Origin: Thermoplasmata archaeon
GTDB taxonomy: Archaea > Thermoplasmatota > Thermoplasmata > Lutacidiplasmatales > UBA184
Assembly: GCA_021791335.1 (NCBI GenBank)
Contig: JAJYWS010000058.1
Coordinates: forward strand, 1-47,882
Direction of reading: 5' to 3'
Length of the DNA: 47,882 bases
Below the pieces are notes generated by a model, which made no database searches, was not told the origin of the DNA, and worked only from the letters and a program-made list of their open reading frames with translations. Position 1 is the stretch's first letter. The number at the start of each line of letters is the position of its first letter. Positions 34,261 to 42,773 of the stretch are shown one piece after another. A program made the translations under genes and the position numbers.

Positions 34261-34926
34261 GTGCCGATCGGCCGCGGCCTGTTTGGAGGTAGCCCCTACT
34301 TGGGGGTCTACCTCCGGGTCTCCGACCGAGTGGCGCTGGCGCCTCCCTCGGTGTCGGAGAGCCTCGCCCAAGACCTCGAACGGATCCTGGGCGTGAGGGT
34401 CGAACGGACGACTGTCCTGGATTCAGAGGTCCTGGGGGCGCTCGTCGCGCTCAACCAGACCGGGGTGGTGGTCACCGAACGACTCGACCGCTCCGAACAG
34501 GCGGCGCTCGAACGGGTCGCGCCCGTCACCGTCCTGCGGACGCTCCAGAGCGCCTTGGGCAACAACATCCTGGTCAACGACCGGGGGGCGCTGGTCCACC
34601 CGGAGTTCTCCGATCGCGCCGTCGCCGCGATCTCGACGGCGCTCGGTGTCCCGGCCCGGCGCGGCACCCTCGCCGGTCTGGGCACGGTCGGCATGGCCGG
34701 CCTCGCCACGAACCGGGGCGCCATTATCCACCCCAAGGCCACCGATCGGGAGGCCGAGGTGGCGACCGAGGTGCTGGGCGTCCCGGTGCACCGGTCCACC
34801 GCCAACTTCGGAGTCCCCATCGTGGGGGCCTGTATGGTGGCGAACTCTCGCGGCATGATCTTCGGTCGCCCTACGACACCGGTCGAGACCGTCCACCTGC
34901 AGGACGGACTCCAGCTCCTCGATTGA
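34261..34926 (+). CDS. eif6: Translation initiation factor aIF6
   Basis: The 221-residue pentein-fold protein binds the 50S subunit and prevents premature joining. The five-fold repeat is visible through recurring segments such as NNILVNDRGALVHPEF, ATNRGAIIHPKA and VANSRGMIFG. GTG 34261 gives the standard length. It is the last gene of the rightward ribosomal cluster and converges with rps17e. Confidence 0.95.
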   Translation: MPIGRGLFGGSPYLGVYLRVSDRVALAPPSVSESLAQDLERILGVRVERTTVLDSEVLGALVALNQTGVVVTERLDRSEQAALERVAPVTVLRTLQSALGNNILVNDRGALVHPEFSDRAVAAISTALGVPARRGTLAGLGTVGMAGLATNRGAIIHPKATDREAEVATEVLGVPVHRSTANFGVPIVGACMVANSRGMIFGRPTTPVETVHLQDGLQLLD

Positions 34927-35033
34927 CGGAACGGGGTGGCCCAAAGCCTCCCGGACCGGCACGGCTTCCGGTGGACTCCATCCTTCTGAGTCCGGGGCGC
35001 GGGCCGGCGCCCCGATTTGCGCGGATGGATGAA

Positions 35034-35264
35034 TCAGGCGACGACGCGCTGTTGGCGCTTCGTGTACCGGGTCGCGTACCCGGCGATCCGGTTGGCGAGC
35101 TTCTTATGGATCGCCTGCAGGTGACCGTCCACGGTGACTCCGAGGTCGGTCAGCTCCAGGACCTTCTGCTTGTTGTGGGCAAAGTCGGCTGTGAACTCCT
35201 CCGGGTAGTGTCGGATGAGTTCGATCGCCACCCGCTTGATGTAGGTCTGGCGTATATTGCCCAT
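35034..35264 (-). CDS. rps17e: Ribosomal protein eS17
   Basis: The 76-residue small-subunit protein has MGNIRQTYIKRVAIELI, YPEEFTADFAHNKQKVLEL and NRIAGYATRY, the full eS17 pattern. The longer upstream reading frame is not coding. The ATG is 25-33 nt from a TATA-like element, so it is leaderless and transcribed alone. Confidence 0.96.
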   Translation of the reverse strand: MGNIRQTYIKRVAIELIRHYPEEFTADFAHNKQKVLELTDLGVTVDGHLQAIHKKLANRIAGYATRYTKRQQRVVA

Positions 35265-35288
35265 GCGGGAAGCGCCGACACGAGCCCC

Positions 35289-35297
35289 CATATAACC
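35289..35297 (-). promoter_or_regulatory. TATA box of rps17e
   Basis: CATATAACC (plus-strand reading) is 25-33 nt upstream of the rps17e ATG. Confidence 0.65.
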
Positions 35298-35435
35298 ATT
35301 TGCGGCGGCCGGGGAGGCTGTGGAGCTCGGAGGCATTTCCGTGGGGGATGAAATCGATCGGCCCGGTGGGCCGGCCTTAGCCCATGAAGCACTCTCGCCG
35401 CCAAGGATAAGGGGAAGTCGGATGTCGTTTGGAGC

Positions 35436-35630
35436 ATGCAGGCGATCGCCGACCACCACCACTGCAAGACCTGCGGGAACCCGTGTGACCCGACGGAGGA
35501 GACCTGCAGTGTCGAGTGTGCCGAGCGCCGTAGGGCGGCCCTGGACTCGCGGCGCACGACCACCTACGTGCTCTACGGGATCATGGCCCTCATCATCCTG
35601 CTCTTCCTGGTGAGCTACGTCCGGATCTGA
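35436..35630 (+). CDS. DUF2116-type zinc-ribbon membrane protein
   Basis: The 64-residue protein has an N-terminal zinc ribbon HHHCKTCGNPCDPTEETCSVEC (residues ~7-28) and one C-terminal transmembrane helix (TYVLYGIMALIILLFLVSYV). This layout is the archaeal DUF2116 family, often found beside ribosomal or CoA genes; its function is unknown. ATG 35436 is 26-33 nt after GGATAAGG (35403-35410). Confidence 0.85.
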   Translation: MQAIADHHHCKTCGNPCDPTEETCSVECAERRRAALDSRRTTTYVLYGIMALIILLFLVSYVRI

Positions 35631-35655
35631 CCCCCGGCGGCGCCCGAGGCGCCGG

Positions 35656-36222
35656 GTCGTCGCTCTGGGCGGCACCTTCGATCGGCTCCACCGGGGGCAT
35701 GAACGGCTGCTATCGGTGGCCAACCGGCTGGGAGGCGAGCTCCGCGTCGGTTTGACCACCGCCCACTACCTTCGGCTCCACCCCAAGCCGGACGGGGATC
35801 GGATCGAGTCCTACCGGCGGCGCCGCCGCCATCTCCTGGCCTGGCTCACCCGGCACCGCCGACGGCCGTACCGGATCGTTCCCCTCAGGGACGGGGTGGG
35901 AGGCGCCCTTGAAGCCGACGTCACCCATCTGGTGGTCTCCGAGGAAACCCGGCCGGCGGCGCTGAAGATCCAAGCGATGCGTCGCTCGAGAGGGCTCCCG
36001 TTGGTCCAGCTCGTGACGGTTCCTTTGCTCCGAGGCGAAGACGCCCTTCCCATCCAATCCCGTCGGATTCGGGCCGGTCGGATCGACCGACGAGGCCGAC
36101 CGCCCCTCCGTATGCCCGGACAGTCGAGGGGCCGGGGGACCAAGCCCGGGGCCGATGAAGTCCGGGGCTCCCGCCCGGGGCGCCCTCGACCGACACCCGG
36201 ACCCGCCCGCCGCCAAGCGTAA
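35656..36222 (+). CDS. Archaeal phosphopantetheine adenylyltransferase; start codon not identified
   Basis: The frame encodes ~188 residues of a nucleotidyltransferase of the CoaD type, which makes dephospho-CoA from phosphopantetheine and ATP. GGTFDRLHRGHERLL is the diagnostic nucleotide-binding motif, and VVSEETRPAALKIQAMRRSRGLPLV follows. The last ~45 residues are Arg/Pro-rich and beyond the usual length. The motif lies upstream of the first canonical start (GTG 35716). The frame is closed by a TGA at 35611-35613, and no ATG, GTG or TTG lies between. The coordinate given is where the first beta strand begins (GTC), not a proven start; CTG 35665 is another candidate. Confidence 0.72.
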   Translation, partial: VVALGGTFDRLHRGHERLLSVANRLGGELRVGLTTAHYLRLHPKPDGDRIESYRRRRRHLLAWLTRHRRRPYRIVPLRDGVGGALEADVTHLVVSEETRPAALKIQAMRRSRGLPLVQLVTVPLLRGEDALPIQSRRIRAGRIDRRGRPPLRMPGQSRGRGTKPGADEVRGSRPGRPRPTPGPARRQA

Positions 36223-36253
36223 AATTCCCGAGGGCGTTGGTCCCGCCCGACCC

Positions 36254-36514
36254 ATGGAGACCTACCTGCGACTCCTCGTCCACGCCCAGGGAGCCTCTCC
36301 GACCGAGGTCACCCGGCGACTGTGGAAGGTGGGCTTCGTTCCCGTCCAGGGCAACTACGACTTCGTCTACGACTGGGAAGGAATCCCGGACCCGGAGGAA
36401 CTGATTGACCTCACCGAGGAGGTGGGCCGGGCCCTGGCGGGTTGCCGGGTCCTGTTCGAACTGGAAACTGTCAACCGGAGCGGACCGACGAGCTCGGACG
36501 ACCCTACCGCCTGA
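36254..36514 (+). CDS. Conserved small archaeal protein of unknown function
   Basis: This is an 86-residue protein with an alpha/beta look: METYLRLLVHAQGASPTEVTRRLWKVGF, a middle YDFVYDWEG and TEEVGRALAGCRVLFELET. I do not recognise the family. ATG 36254 is 27-35 nt after GTAAAATTC (36219-36227), which overlaps the stop codon of the adenylyltransferase gene, supporting a leaderless start. Confidence 0.65.
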   Translation: METYLRLLVHAQGASPTEVTRRLWKVGFVPVQGNYDFVYDWEGIPDPEELIDLTEEVGRALAGCRVLFELETVNRSGPTSSDDPTA

Positions 36515-36563
36515 CCGAGCCCGAATACTCTTTTATCGACTGACCGGGTAGTGAGAGCGGCCC

Positions 36564-36887
36564 GTGCAGCGATATCCGGTCCGCCGAAGCCACCTGCGCC
36601 GACTCACCGACGAGGAGATCGACCGTCTCCTGCGGGTGCACTTTACCGTCCAACCCGGGACCGGCGGGGTTCCGGAAGCCCGCTTCGGGGCGATCGCTCA
36701 CCTCACCGCTCGCCCGGTCGACAAGGAGCTCGAGATCGACGTGCGGATGGATCCGAAGGTCCCGGAGGAGATTGCCCGCGAGACGATCCGCCGGTACAAT
36801 GCCTTCCTCGAGGAGGCGACCGGATTCACTGCCAAGGAACGGGCGAAGCGACTCAAGAAGGCGTCCTCGCCCTCTGACGAGGAGTGA
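36564..36887 (+). CDS. DUF5611-like small archaeal protein
   Basis: The 107-residue protein has YPVRRSHLRRLTDEEIDRLL, LTARPVDKELEIDVRMDPKV and IARETIRRYNAFLEEATGFTAKERAKRLKK. It resembles an uncharacterised archaeal family (I think DUF5611); the function is unknown. GTG 36564 is 26-34 nt after CTTTTATCG (36530-36538). It ends 3 nt before the site-2 protease gene, so the two are probably cotranscribed. Confidence 0.65.
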   Translation: MQRYPVRRSHLRRLTDEEIDRLLRVHFTVQPGTGGVPEARFGAIAHLTARPVDKELEIDVRMDPKVPEEIARETIRRYNAFLEEATGFTAKERAKRLKKASSPSDEE

Positions 36888-36890
36888 TTC

Positions 36891-38483
36891 GTGTCGGCCG
36901 GCGCCGGCCCCCCCCACCCGGGGGGCACGGAACTGGAGCGCCTCCAGGCCCTCGTCGCGCGCCACTTCGCGGTCTACGAGACCCGGGTCGGACCGCGGTC
37001 GGTCGTCTTCGCCGTTCATCTCGATACCGGGAGCATCGCCCGGGGATTCGATGACCTTCGACGGGAACTGGGCCCGATGGGCTATGTGCCGTTCCTCCGC
37101 TACACGGGCGGCGAACACTTCATCGAGATCTTCCGGGGCTCGCCCCGGGCCGCCGGCCCTCGCCCCTCCCGCTCCTGGATCAACCTCGCCCTGCTGGTCG
37201 GGACCGCCGCGACGACGACCTTCGCCGGGGCCCTCATCTACATGGCGTTTGTCGGAGGGTATACCCTGACCCTGGGCGACTTCGCGGGGGGAGCCCTCTA
37301 CTTCGCCCTACCGTTGATGACCATACTGGGCCTCCATGAGCTGGCCCATTATCTCGTCGCGCGGCACTACCGGGTGGACGCCTCGCTGCCGTACTTCCTC
37401 CCGCTCCCGCCCCCGGTCCTCTTCGGCACGATGGGCGCCTTCGTGAACCTGCGCGAGCCGATCCCGGACCGGAAGATCCTCTTCGACATCGGCATCTCCG
37501 GCCCGCTGGTCGGCTTTGCCGCCACCATCCCCATCCTCCTCACCGGCCTCTACCTTTCGGCCCACACCGTCCCTTTGTCGGTCACCTACTGCGCGCCGAC
37601 CCTTCTGGGGGTGAGCTACGGCAATCTGATCGTCGGCCTGCCGCTGTTCATCCAGGCCCTCACCTACTTCTTCCCGTCGAGCCTCATCACCCTCCACCCG
37701 CTCGCCCTCGCCGGCTGGTTCGGGGTCTTCCTGACCGCCATCAACCTGCTTCCCGCCGGCCAACTGGACGGGGGCCATGTGTTCCGGGCCCTGTTCGGGG
37801 ACCGGGCCCGGTTCGTCAGCTACGGGGCGATTGTGCTCATGGTGTTCCTTTCGATCTTCTACCTGGGTTGGCTCCTGTTCGCCCTCCTGGTTTTCATCTT
37901 CGGGCCCCGGCACCCTCCGCCCCTCAACGACCTGGTCCGCCTGGACGTCTCGCGCTATGCGCTCGGGGCGTTGGCGGTCGCGATCCTGCTCACCGGAATC
38001 GCCCTGGTTCCGCTGGCCGTTCCGGCCGGGTCGGTCGCCCTTTCCGACTCCGGGCTGACCCCGTTGCCCAACCCGCCACCGTGGGCGCACGTCGCGGCCA
38101 ATCTGTCGGTGCTGGTCCAGAACGGCGACCCGGTCGCCCACGGCTTCCTTTTCGGAGGTTCGGTCTTGGGCGTGACGGTCGCCGGGCCGAACAACACCAC
38201 CGAGATCCTCACCGGGGCCGCGTTACGTCAGTACGCCGCGAACTCGACCTGGGTCTTCTACCTGCCCAACGGCAATGTCACCGCCCTCACCGGGGGATCG
38301 GTCACCACCCCCACCGCCGAGTACTCCGAACTCGCCGGAGGCGCCCAGTGGACCGTCTTTGTGAACTACCTCAACCCCGACCCCGCCCGATCGATCCTCT
38401 TGGAGGTGGCCAGCAGCGAGCTCTGCCAGTCCAGCGGGGGCACCGCGAGCGTGAACTTCACGATACTCACGCTGGCGCCCTAA
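36891..38483 (+). CDS. Site-2 protease-like membrane metallopeptidase (M50) with C-terminal ectodomain
   Basis: The 530-residue intramembrane protease has HELAH at residues 149-153 and LDGGH at 292-296, the two zinc-binding motifs of the M50 family, within several transmembrane segments. Residues 1-95 form a soluble cytoplasmic domain. After a last membrane segment (~355-380) a ~145-residue domain rich in beta-type sequence carries several N-x-S/T sequons (NLSV, NNTT, NSTW, NVT), suggesting an exported face. The substrate is unknown; relatives cleave anti-sigma factors or transcription factors. GTG start. Confidence 0.9.
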   Translation: MSAGAGPPHPGGTELERLQALVARHFAVYETRVGPRSVVFAVHLDTGSIARGFDDLRRELGPMGYVPFLRYTGGEHFIEIFRGSPRAAGPRPSRSWINLALLVGTAATTTFAGALIYMAFVGGYTLTLGDFAGGALYFALPLMTILGLHELAHYLVARHYRVDASLPYFLPLPPPVLFGTMGAFVNLREPIPDRKILFDIGISGPLVGFAATIPILLTGLYLSAHTVPLSVTYCAPTLLGVSYGNLIVGLPLFIQALTYFFPSSLITLHPLALAGWFGVFLTAINLLPAGQLDGGHVFRALFGDRARFVSYGAIVLMVFLSIFYLGWLLFALLVFIFGPRHPPPLNDLVRLDVSRYALGALAVAILLTGIALVPLAVPAGSVALSDSGLTPLPNPPPWAHVAANLSVLVQNGDPVAHGFLFGGSVLGVTVAGPNNTTEILTGAALRQYAANSTWVFYLPNGNVTALTGGSVTTPTAEYSELAGGAQWTVFVNYLNPDPARSILLEVASSELCQSSGGTASVNFTILTLAP

Positions 38484-39484
38484 GGCTCCCGCACGTAGCG
38501 GGAAAACTCCCGGGTCAGGCTCCGGTGGACCCGGACCGGGATCGCTTCGACTCTCCGCCACGGCGGGTCGAGCGGTGGGCTGCCGACCGGGGCGATGACT
38601 ACCGCTCGGGCGCCGATCGGCATCCGCTCCGCATACCGCGCGAGCACCCGCCGGCGGGCGGTATCCGGTGACTCGCGGCCGGGGGTCGAGGACCGACCGT
38701 AGGGAGGGTCCGTCACCACGGCGTCCCCCGAGGAGGACGGAAAACCCGCCGGGGAGGCGCCGCCATCGTCGACCGCGACGGCCTCGGGCGGGACCCCGAG
38801 GTAGGTCAGGTTGCGGAGCGCGCCCTTGACCATCTCCTCCGATCGGTCGATCCCGTAGGTCCGGGCCCCGAGGAGCCCGGCTTCGGCCAGGAGGGCTCCC
38901 GTGCCGAGGAACGGATCGACCACCGTCTCGCCGGGCCGGATCCGGGCCAGGTTCATCGCGGCCCGAGCCAGCCGGGGATCGAGGGCGATGGGGCGCTGGT
39001 ACGGGAGTTGGGGCATCCGTCGGCGTCGGTAGGCGACCCGATCGACGGCGGCCACCTCCTCCAGCAGCCGCTCCTCGTCCCCCTCCGGAACTATCCAAAA
39101 CCGGCGGTCGGGATGGGCGAGGTCCACTCGCCCCCCGGCGGCCTTGAAGGCGGCGACCGCCTGCCGAAGCCGAGGCGACTCGTCAGGGGCCCGGGACGGA
39201 TGGCCGAGCGTCCGGAAGGCCCCCGTCGTCCCCGGCGGGAGGGGGGCCTCGGCCCACCGCTGCTCCCCGCCGTCCCGGCGGACGAACACGCGGCGGGCCA
39301 GGGCGAGCCGGGCGGCCAGATCGACCGGAGATCGGTCGTCCGGAAGCTCGACCGGAACCAGCTCGAGGTCCACGTCAGCGTTCGTTCGCAGGGTGCCGAG
39401 GAGAGCCTCGGCCGCGCCTTCCAGCTCCGCCCGAGCGAGCATTGGCGCCTCACCCGAAAGCTCCACGAGGACCGTGCGGCTCAC
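38480..39484 (-). CDS. THUMP-domain tRNA guanosine-N2 methyltransferase (Trm-G10-like)
   Basis: The 334-residue protein has an N-terminal THUMP-like RNA-binding region and a Rossmann methyltransferase domain: MNLARIRPGETVVDPFLGTGALLAEAGLLGA (SAM loop) and TDPPYGRSS, the N-methyltransferase D-P-P-Y motif. Archaeal relatives make N2-dimethylguanosine at G10 of tRNA. GTG 39484 overlaps the TGA of the Mut7-C gene, so the two are coupled. It converges on the protease gene with a 4-nt overlap. Confidence 0.9.
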   Translation of the reverse strand: MSRTVLVELSGEAPMLARAELEGAAEALLGTLRTNADVDLELVPVELPDDRSPVDLAARLALARRVFVRRDGGEQRWAEAPLPPGTTGAFRTLGHPSRAPDESPRLRQAVAAFKAAGGRVDLAHPDRRFWIVPEGDEERLLEEVAAVDRVAYRRRRMPQLPYQRPIALDPRLARAAMNLARIRPGETVVDPFLGTGALLAEAGLLGARTYGIDRSEEMVKGALRNLTYLGVPPEAVAVDDGGASPAGFPSSSGDAVVTDPPYGRSSTPGRESPDTARRRVLARYAERMPIGARAVVIAPVGSPPLDPPWRRVEAIPVRVHRSLTREFSRYVREP

Positions 39485-39963
39485 GCCTGCACCTCCCCGA
39501 TCCATCGGGCCAAGTCGGCCGCCAGTCGGTCCAGATGGCTCCCGATCCAATAGATGTGCCCGCAATTCGGACACCTCCAGATCGGCTGATCCGAACGGCG
39601 GAGCCGCTCGGGAGCCGCGAGCGCCTCGCGCTCCGAGAGGGCCACCGGATTCAGGAGCCCGTTGCAGAGAGTGCAGCGCACCGGCCGGGGGGTCCAACGC
39701 AGTTCCGGGCACTGGCGGTGGAGCTGCTGCACCTGGCGGGAGATCTCGACCTCCGTCAGGAGGATCGCTCCGTCGATTCGGGCGGCCCGTCGACGATCCC
39801 GGGTCAGCAGTCGACGGCCTTCGAGTCGCGCCCGCTCGGCGACCTCCGAATCCGTTGCGCCCCGGAGGTCGGCCGTGTCGCAGCCCACCATCCGCAGATA
39901 CCGGGCCAGGCGGCCCAGCATCTCGTCGGCCAGAAACCGCACAGCGGCCTCCCGGGGTTCCAC
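39481..39963 (-). CDS. Mut7-C RNase domain protein
   Basis: The 160-residue protein has the Mut7-C layout: a PIN-like N-terminal domain (VRFLADEMLGRLARYLRMVG, LLTRDRR) and a C-terminal zinc ribbon (RCTLCNGLL ... WRCPNCGHIYWIGSHLDR). It is expected to be an RNase or RNA-binding protein; no substrate is known. GTG 39963 (MEPREAAVRFLADEM) is preferred to GTG 39942 because a TATA-like element lies 30-37 nt upstream. Confidence 0.87.
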   Translation of the reverse strand: MEPREAAVRFLADEMLGRLARYLRMVGCDTADLRGATDSEVAERARLEGRRLLTRDRRRAARIDGAILLTEVEISRQVQQLHRQCPELRWTPRPVRCTLCNGLLNPVALSEREALAAPERLRRSDQPIWRCPNCGHIYWIGSHLDRLAADLARWIGEVQA

Positions 39964-39992
39964 CGGTGACGGGGACGCGTGTCGCCGCTTTT

Positions 39993-40000
39993 CATATAGG
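39993..40000. promoter_or_regulatory. Shared TATA-like element between Mut7-C and the phosphohexomutase gene
   Basis: CATATAGG lies 30-37 nt from GTG 39963 (minus) and 30-37 nt from ATG 40030 (plus), so it could serve both divergent genes. Confidence 0.5.
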
Positions 40001-40029
40001 GTAGGATTCTCCCCCACGGGGCGAACGGT

Positions 40030-41409
40030 ATGCGTCTCTTCGGAACCAACGGGATCCGGGAGGTGGTCGGCACCACCCTCACCCCCGGCTTTGCCCTTCG
40101 GGTGGCCCGCGGAATCGCCGCGACGCTGCCGGCGGGGTCCCGGATCGCCGTGGGCTGGGACGGCCGCACCTCGAGCCCATCGCTTGCCCGTCTGGTCGGG
40201 GCGACCCTGGCCCTCAGCGGGCACCGGGTCCTCGAACTTGGCCTGCTCGCGACACCGGCCTTCCAGTACAGCGTCCCTCGGACCGGGGCCCAGCTGGGCG
40301 TCATGATCACGGCCTCCCACAACCCCCGGGAGTTCAACGGCCTCAAATGCATCGCCCCGGACGGCCTCGAGATCCCCCGGAGTTGGGAGGAAGCGATCGA
40401 GGAGGCGGCGGCGCACCTTCCTTCGACCACCCCAGGGTTCGATCGGATCGGATCGATCCAGGCTTCTACGGAAGCGCCCGAGCGGTACATTGACGGCATC
40501 CTGGAGCGGGTCGATGTCGAGGCGATCCGACGGCGCCGGTTCACGGTCGTGCTCGACTGTGGGAACGGGGCCTCGATCCCGACCAGCCCCGAACTCCTCC
40601 GGCGCCTGGGCTGCCGGGTGGTCACCCTGAACGGCCATGTCGATGGGACCTTTCCCGGACACCTCTCCGAACCCACCGAGGCCAACGTCGGCGACCTCTT
40701 GAAGACGGTCGTCGCCCTCGGCGCCGACCTCGGCATCGTCCACGACGGTGACGCCGACCGGGCGATCTTCGTCGATGCGGCCGGCCGCTACATCCCGGGG
40801 GAGGCGAGCCTGACCCTCCTGGCCCGGGATCGGGTCGCCCAGCATGGCGGCGGCGTCGTGGTCACGCCAGTAACGGCCTCCCAGTCGGTGGAGGATGCCG
40901 TGCGGCCCCTGGGCGGCGAGGTCGTCTATACCCGGGTGGGCTCACCGACCGTGACCCACGAGATGCAAGCCCGCCAAGCGGTCTTCGGGGGCGAGGAGAA
41001 CGGAGGGCTCATCTTTCCGGAGTTTCAACTGGCCCGCGACGGGGCGATGAGCGCCGCGGCCATGCTGGACCTCCTGGCCCACCACGAGCTCACGCTCGCC
41101 GCCGCCCTTGAGCGGATCCCCCGCTACACGCTCCTCAAGGAAAAGCTACCGTGCCCCGCCGAGATCCGGGGGAAGGTGCTCGAACGCCTTGCCGCCGAAC
41201 TTACGCCCGGCAGCGACCGACTCCTGACCATCGACGGCGTCAAGGCGTTCCGCGACGGCGGCTGGGTGCTGGTTCGGCCGTCGGGCACCGAGCCCCTGCT
41301 CCGGGTGTTCGCCGAAGCGCGGGACCGGCCCCGGGCCGAGGCCCTCGCGGCCTTCGGTGTGGAGCACGCCCGGCGGCTCGTCGCCGAGCTCGCCCCCGGC
41401 GGGAAGTAG
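40030..41409 (+). CDS. Phosphohexomutase (phosphoglucosamine/phosphomannomutase family)
   Basis: The 459-residue alpha-D-phosphohexomutase shows all four active-site loops: the phosphoserine loop ITASHNPREFNG, the Mg loop DGDADR, the sugar loop GGEENGG and the phosphate loop RPSGTEP. MRLFGTNGIR is typical of archaeal GlmM/ManB enzymes. Substrate preference (glucosamine-6-P, mannose-6-P or glucose-6-P) cannot be read off; the PGI/PMI and glycosyltransferase genes elsewhere in the window fit a sugar-nucleotide pathway. Confidence 0.93.
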   Translation: MRLFGTNGIREVVGTTLTPGFALRVARGIAATLPAGSRIAVGWDGRTSSPSLARLVGATLALSGHRVLELGLLATPAFQYSVPRTGAQLGVMITASHNPREFNGLKCIAPDGLEIPRSWEEAIEEAAAHLPSTTPGFDRIGSIQASTEAPERYIDGILERVDVEAIRRRRFTVVLDCGNGASIPTSPELLRRLGCRVVTLNGHVDGTFPGHLSEPTEANVGDLLKTVVALGADLGIVHDGDADRAIFVDAAGRYIPGEASLTLLARDRVAQHGGGVVVTPVTASQSVEDAVRPLGGEVVYTRVGSPTVTHEMQARQAVFGGEENGGLIFPEFQLARDGAMSAAAMLDLLAHHELTLAAALERIPRYTLLKEKLPCPAEIRGKVLERLAAELTPGSDRLLTIDGVKAFRDGGWVLVRPSGTEPLLRVFAEARDRPRAEALAAFGVEHARRLVAELAPGGK

Positions 41410-41414
41410 GCGGA

Positions 41415-41825
41415 TCAGCGGATCGCCGGCCCCAGATAGAGCAGACCGACGATCAGCATGCTCAAGACCGCCAGGGTGACCCAGGTCATCCCGCGCTCGT
41501 GGTTATGCTCGAAGAAGATCACACCGGTGGCCACCCGGGCGACGGGCGTCGCCACCATCAGCAGCACCCCCACCGTGAGGTAAGCCGAGTCCTGCAGGGT
41601 GACGAGGCCCCGGTAGAGCCCCCCGACCGACAGGTAGAGGCCGATCGGGTTGTTCTGGATCAACGTCGTGGGATCGGCGTTCCAGTTGTGGGCGACGAAC
41701 AACACGGCGAAGACCACGAAGAAGGTGACCGACGAAAAGAGACCGACCCGGAGGACCCGGGACATGATGATGTAGTCCCGAGGGGGGAGCGAGCCGTCAG
41801 TGGAGGCGGGAGGAGTGGCGCTCAT
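41415..41825 (-). CDS. DUF1634 membrane protein
   Basis: The 136-residue protein has three predicted transmembrane segments (~27-47, 74-95, 113-131) separated by SVGGLYRGLVTLQDSAYLTVGVLL, the characteristic DUF1634 stretch. DUF1634 genes usually accompany TauE/SafE transporters, as here: its ATG overlaps the stop of the TauE gene (ATGA). It is probably a transporter accessory subunit; its function is otherwise unknown. Confidence 0.87.
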   Translation of the reverse strand: MSATPPASTDGSLPPRDYIIMSRVLRVGLFSSVTFFVVFAVLFVAHNWNADPTTLIQNNPIGLYLSVGGLYRGLVTLQDSAYLTVGVLLMVATPVARVATGVIFFEHNHERGMTWVTLAVLSMLIVGLLYLGPAIR

Positions 41826-42679
41826 GCCGCGAATCCCACCCCCCGGAGGATGACTTCGATCGCGAGCGCGAAGACCACCACCACGAAGATCCATCGGACC
41901 GCCTCATTGCGCAGCCGCGGCAGGTAGCGACTGCCGACATACGAACCGAGGGCGGTCCCGATCGCGGCCGGCGCCGCGAAGAGCGGGTTCACATACCCGG
42001 CCATCAGCAGGACACTGGCCCCGGCGGCGGCCGTCACCCCGATCATGAAATTGCTGGTCGCGGTGGCGACCTTCATGGGAAGGTTGAGCGCGCCCTCCAA
42101 GGCGAACACCTTGAGGACGCCGGCCCCGATGCCGAAGAGGGCCGAGACGACCCCCGCACAGAACATGACCCCGAGGGCGCCCTTGGTGTTCTCCCCCTCG
42201 TAGGAGACCGCGGTCCCGAGGGCGTGGTCGTGGTAGGTGCCTCGGAACCCGAAGTACCGGGAGATCCGGTCCGGCCGCCCGCCATGCGTCGAGGTCTGCC
42301 GGCCCCTCAAGAGGCTGCTGACCGCGCTGAGGATCAGGACGGCGCCCAGGGCGACCAGGAGGGCATCCTCTAGGTTCGACCGGGCGAGGAAGATCGCCAC
42401 CACCGCGCCGACAAAGGCGCCGGGCACCGTGGCGATCTCGAGGAACATCCCGATGCGCAGGTCGGTGATGTGGTCGCGGACATAGGCGGCCCCGCTGGTG
42501 GTCGAGGTGGCCAGGATGGTGATGAGGCTCACGCCCACCGCATCCACGAACGGGAACTGGAAGAAGACGATGAGGACCGGCACGGCCACGACCCCGCCGC
42601 CCAGGCCGGTCAAGGAGCCGAGGAGGCCGGCGGCAATGGTCATGAGCAGGATCAGCGACAGAAAGAGGGCGAGATTCAT
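41822..42679 (-). CDS. TauE/SafE-family (DUF81) sulfite/anion exporter
   Basis: The 285-residue integral membrane protein has about eight hydrophobic segments and two family half-repeats: GLLGSLTGLGGGVVAVPVLI near the N-terminus and ALFGIGAGVLKVFALEGALNLP in the middle. TauE/SafE proteins export sulfite, sulfoacetate or related anions; the substrate here is unknown. ATG 42679 is taken; a TTG at 42706 is also possible. It forms an operon with the DUF1634 gene. Confidence 0.88.
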   Translation of the reverse strand: MNLALFLSLILLMTIAAGLLGSLTGLGGGVVAVPVLIVFFQFPFVDAVGVSLITILATSTTSGAAYVRDHITDLRIGMFLEIATVPGAFVGAVVAIFLARSNLEDALLVALGAVLILSAVSSLLRGRQTSTHGGRPDRISRYFGFRGTYHDHALGTAVSYEGENTKGALGVMFCAGVVSALFGIGAGVLKVFALEGALNLPMKVATATSNFMIGVTAAAGASVLLMAGYVNPLFAAPAAIGTALGSYVGSRYLPRLRNEAVRWIFVVVVFALAIEVILRGVGFAA

Positions 42680-42773
42680 GCCCGCCCCCGAGCCGCGCGG
42701 GCGCAAAAAGCCATGCGTGCCAGGTCGGCCCGCCGGCCCCAGCCGTTAAACCTCACCCCGCGTTCCCGGACCG

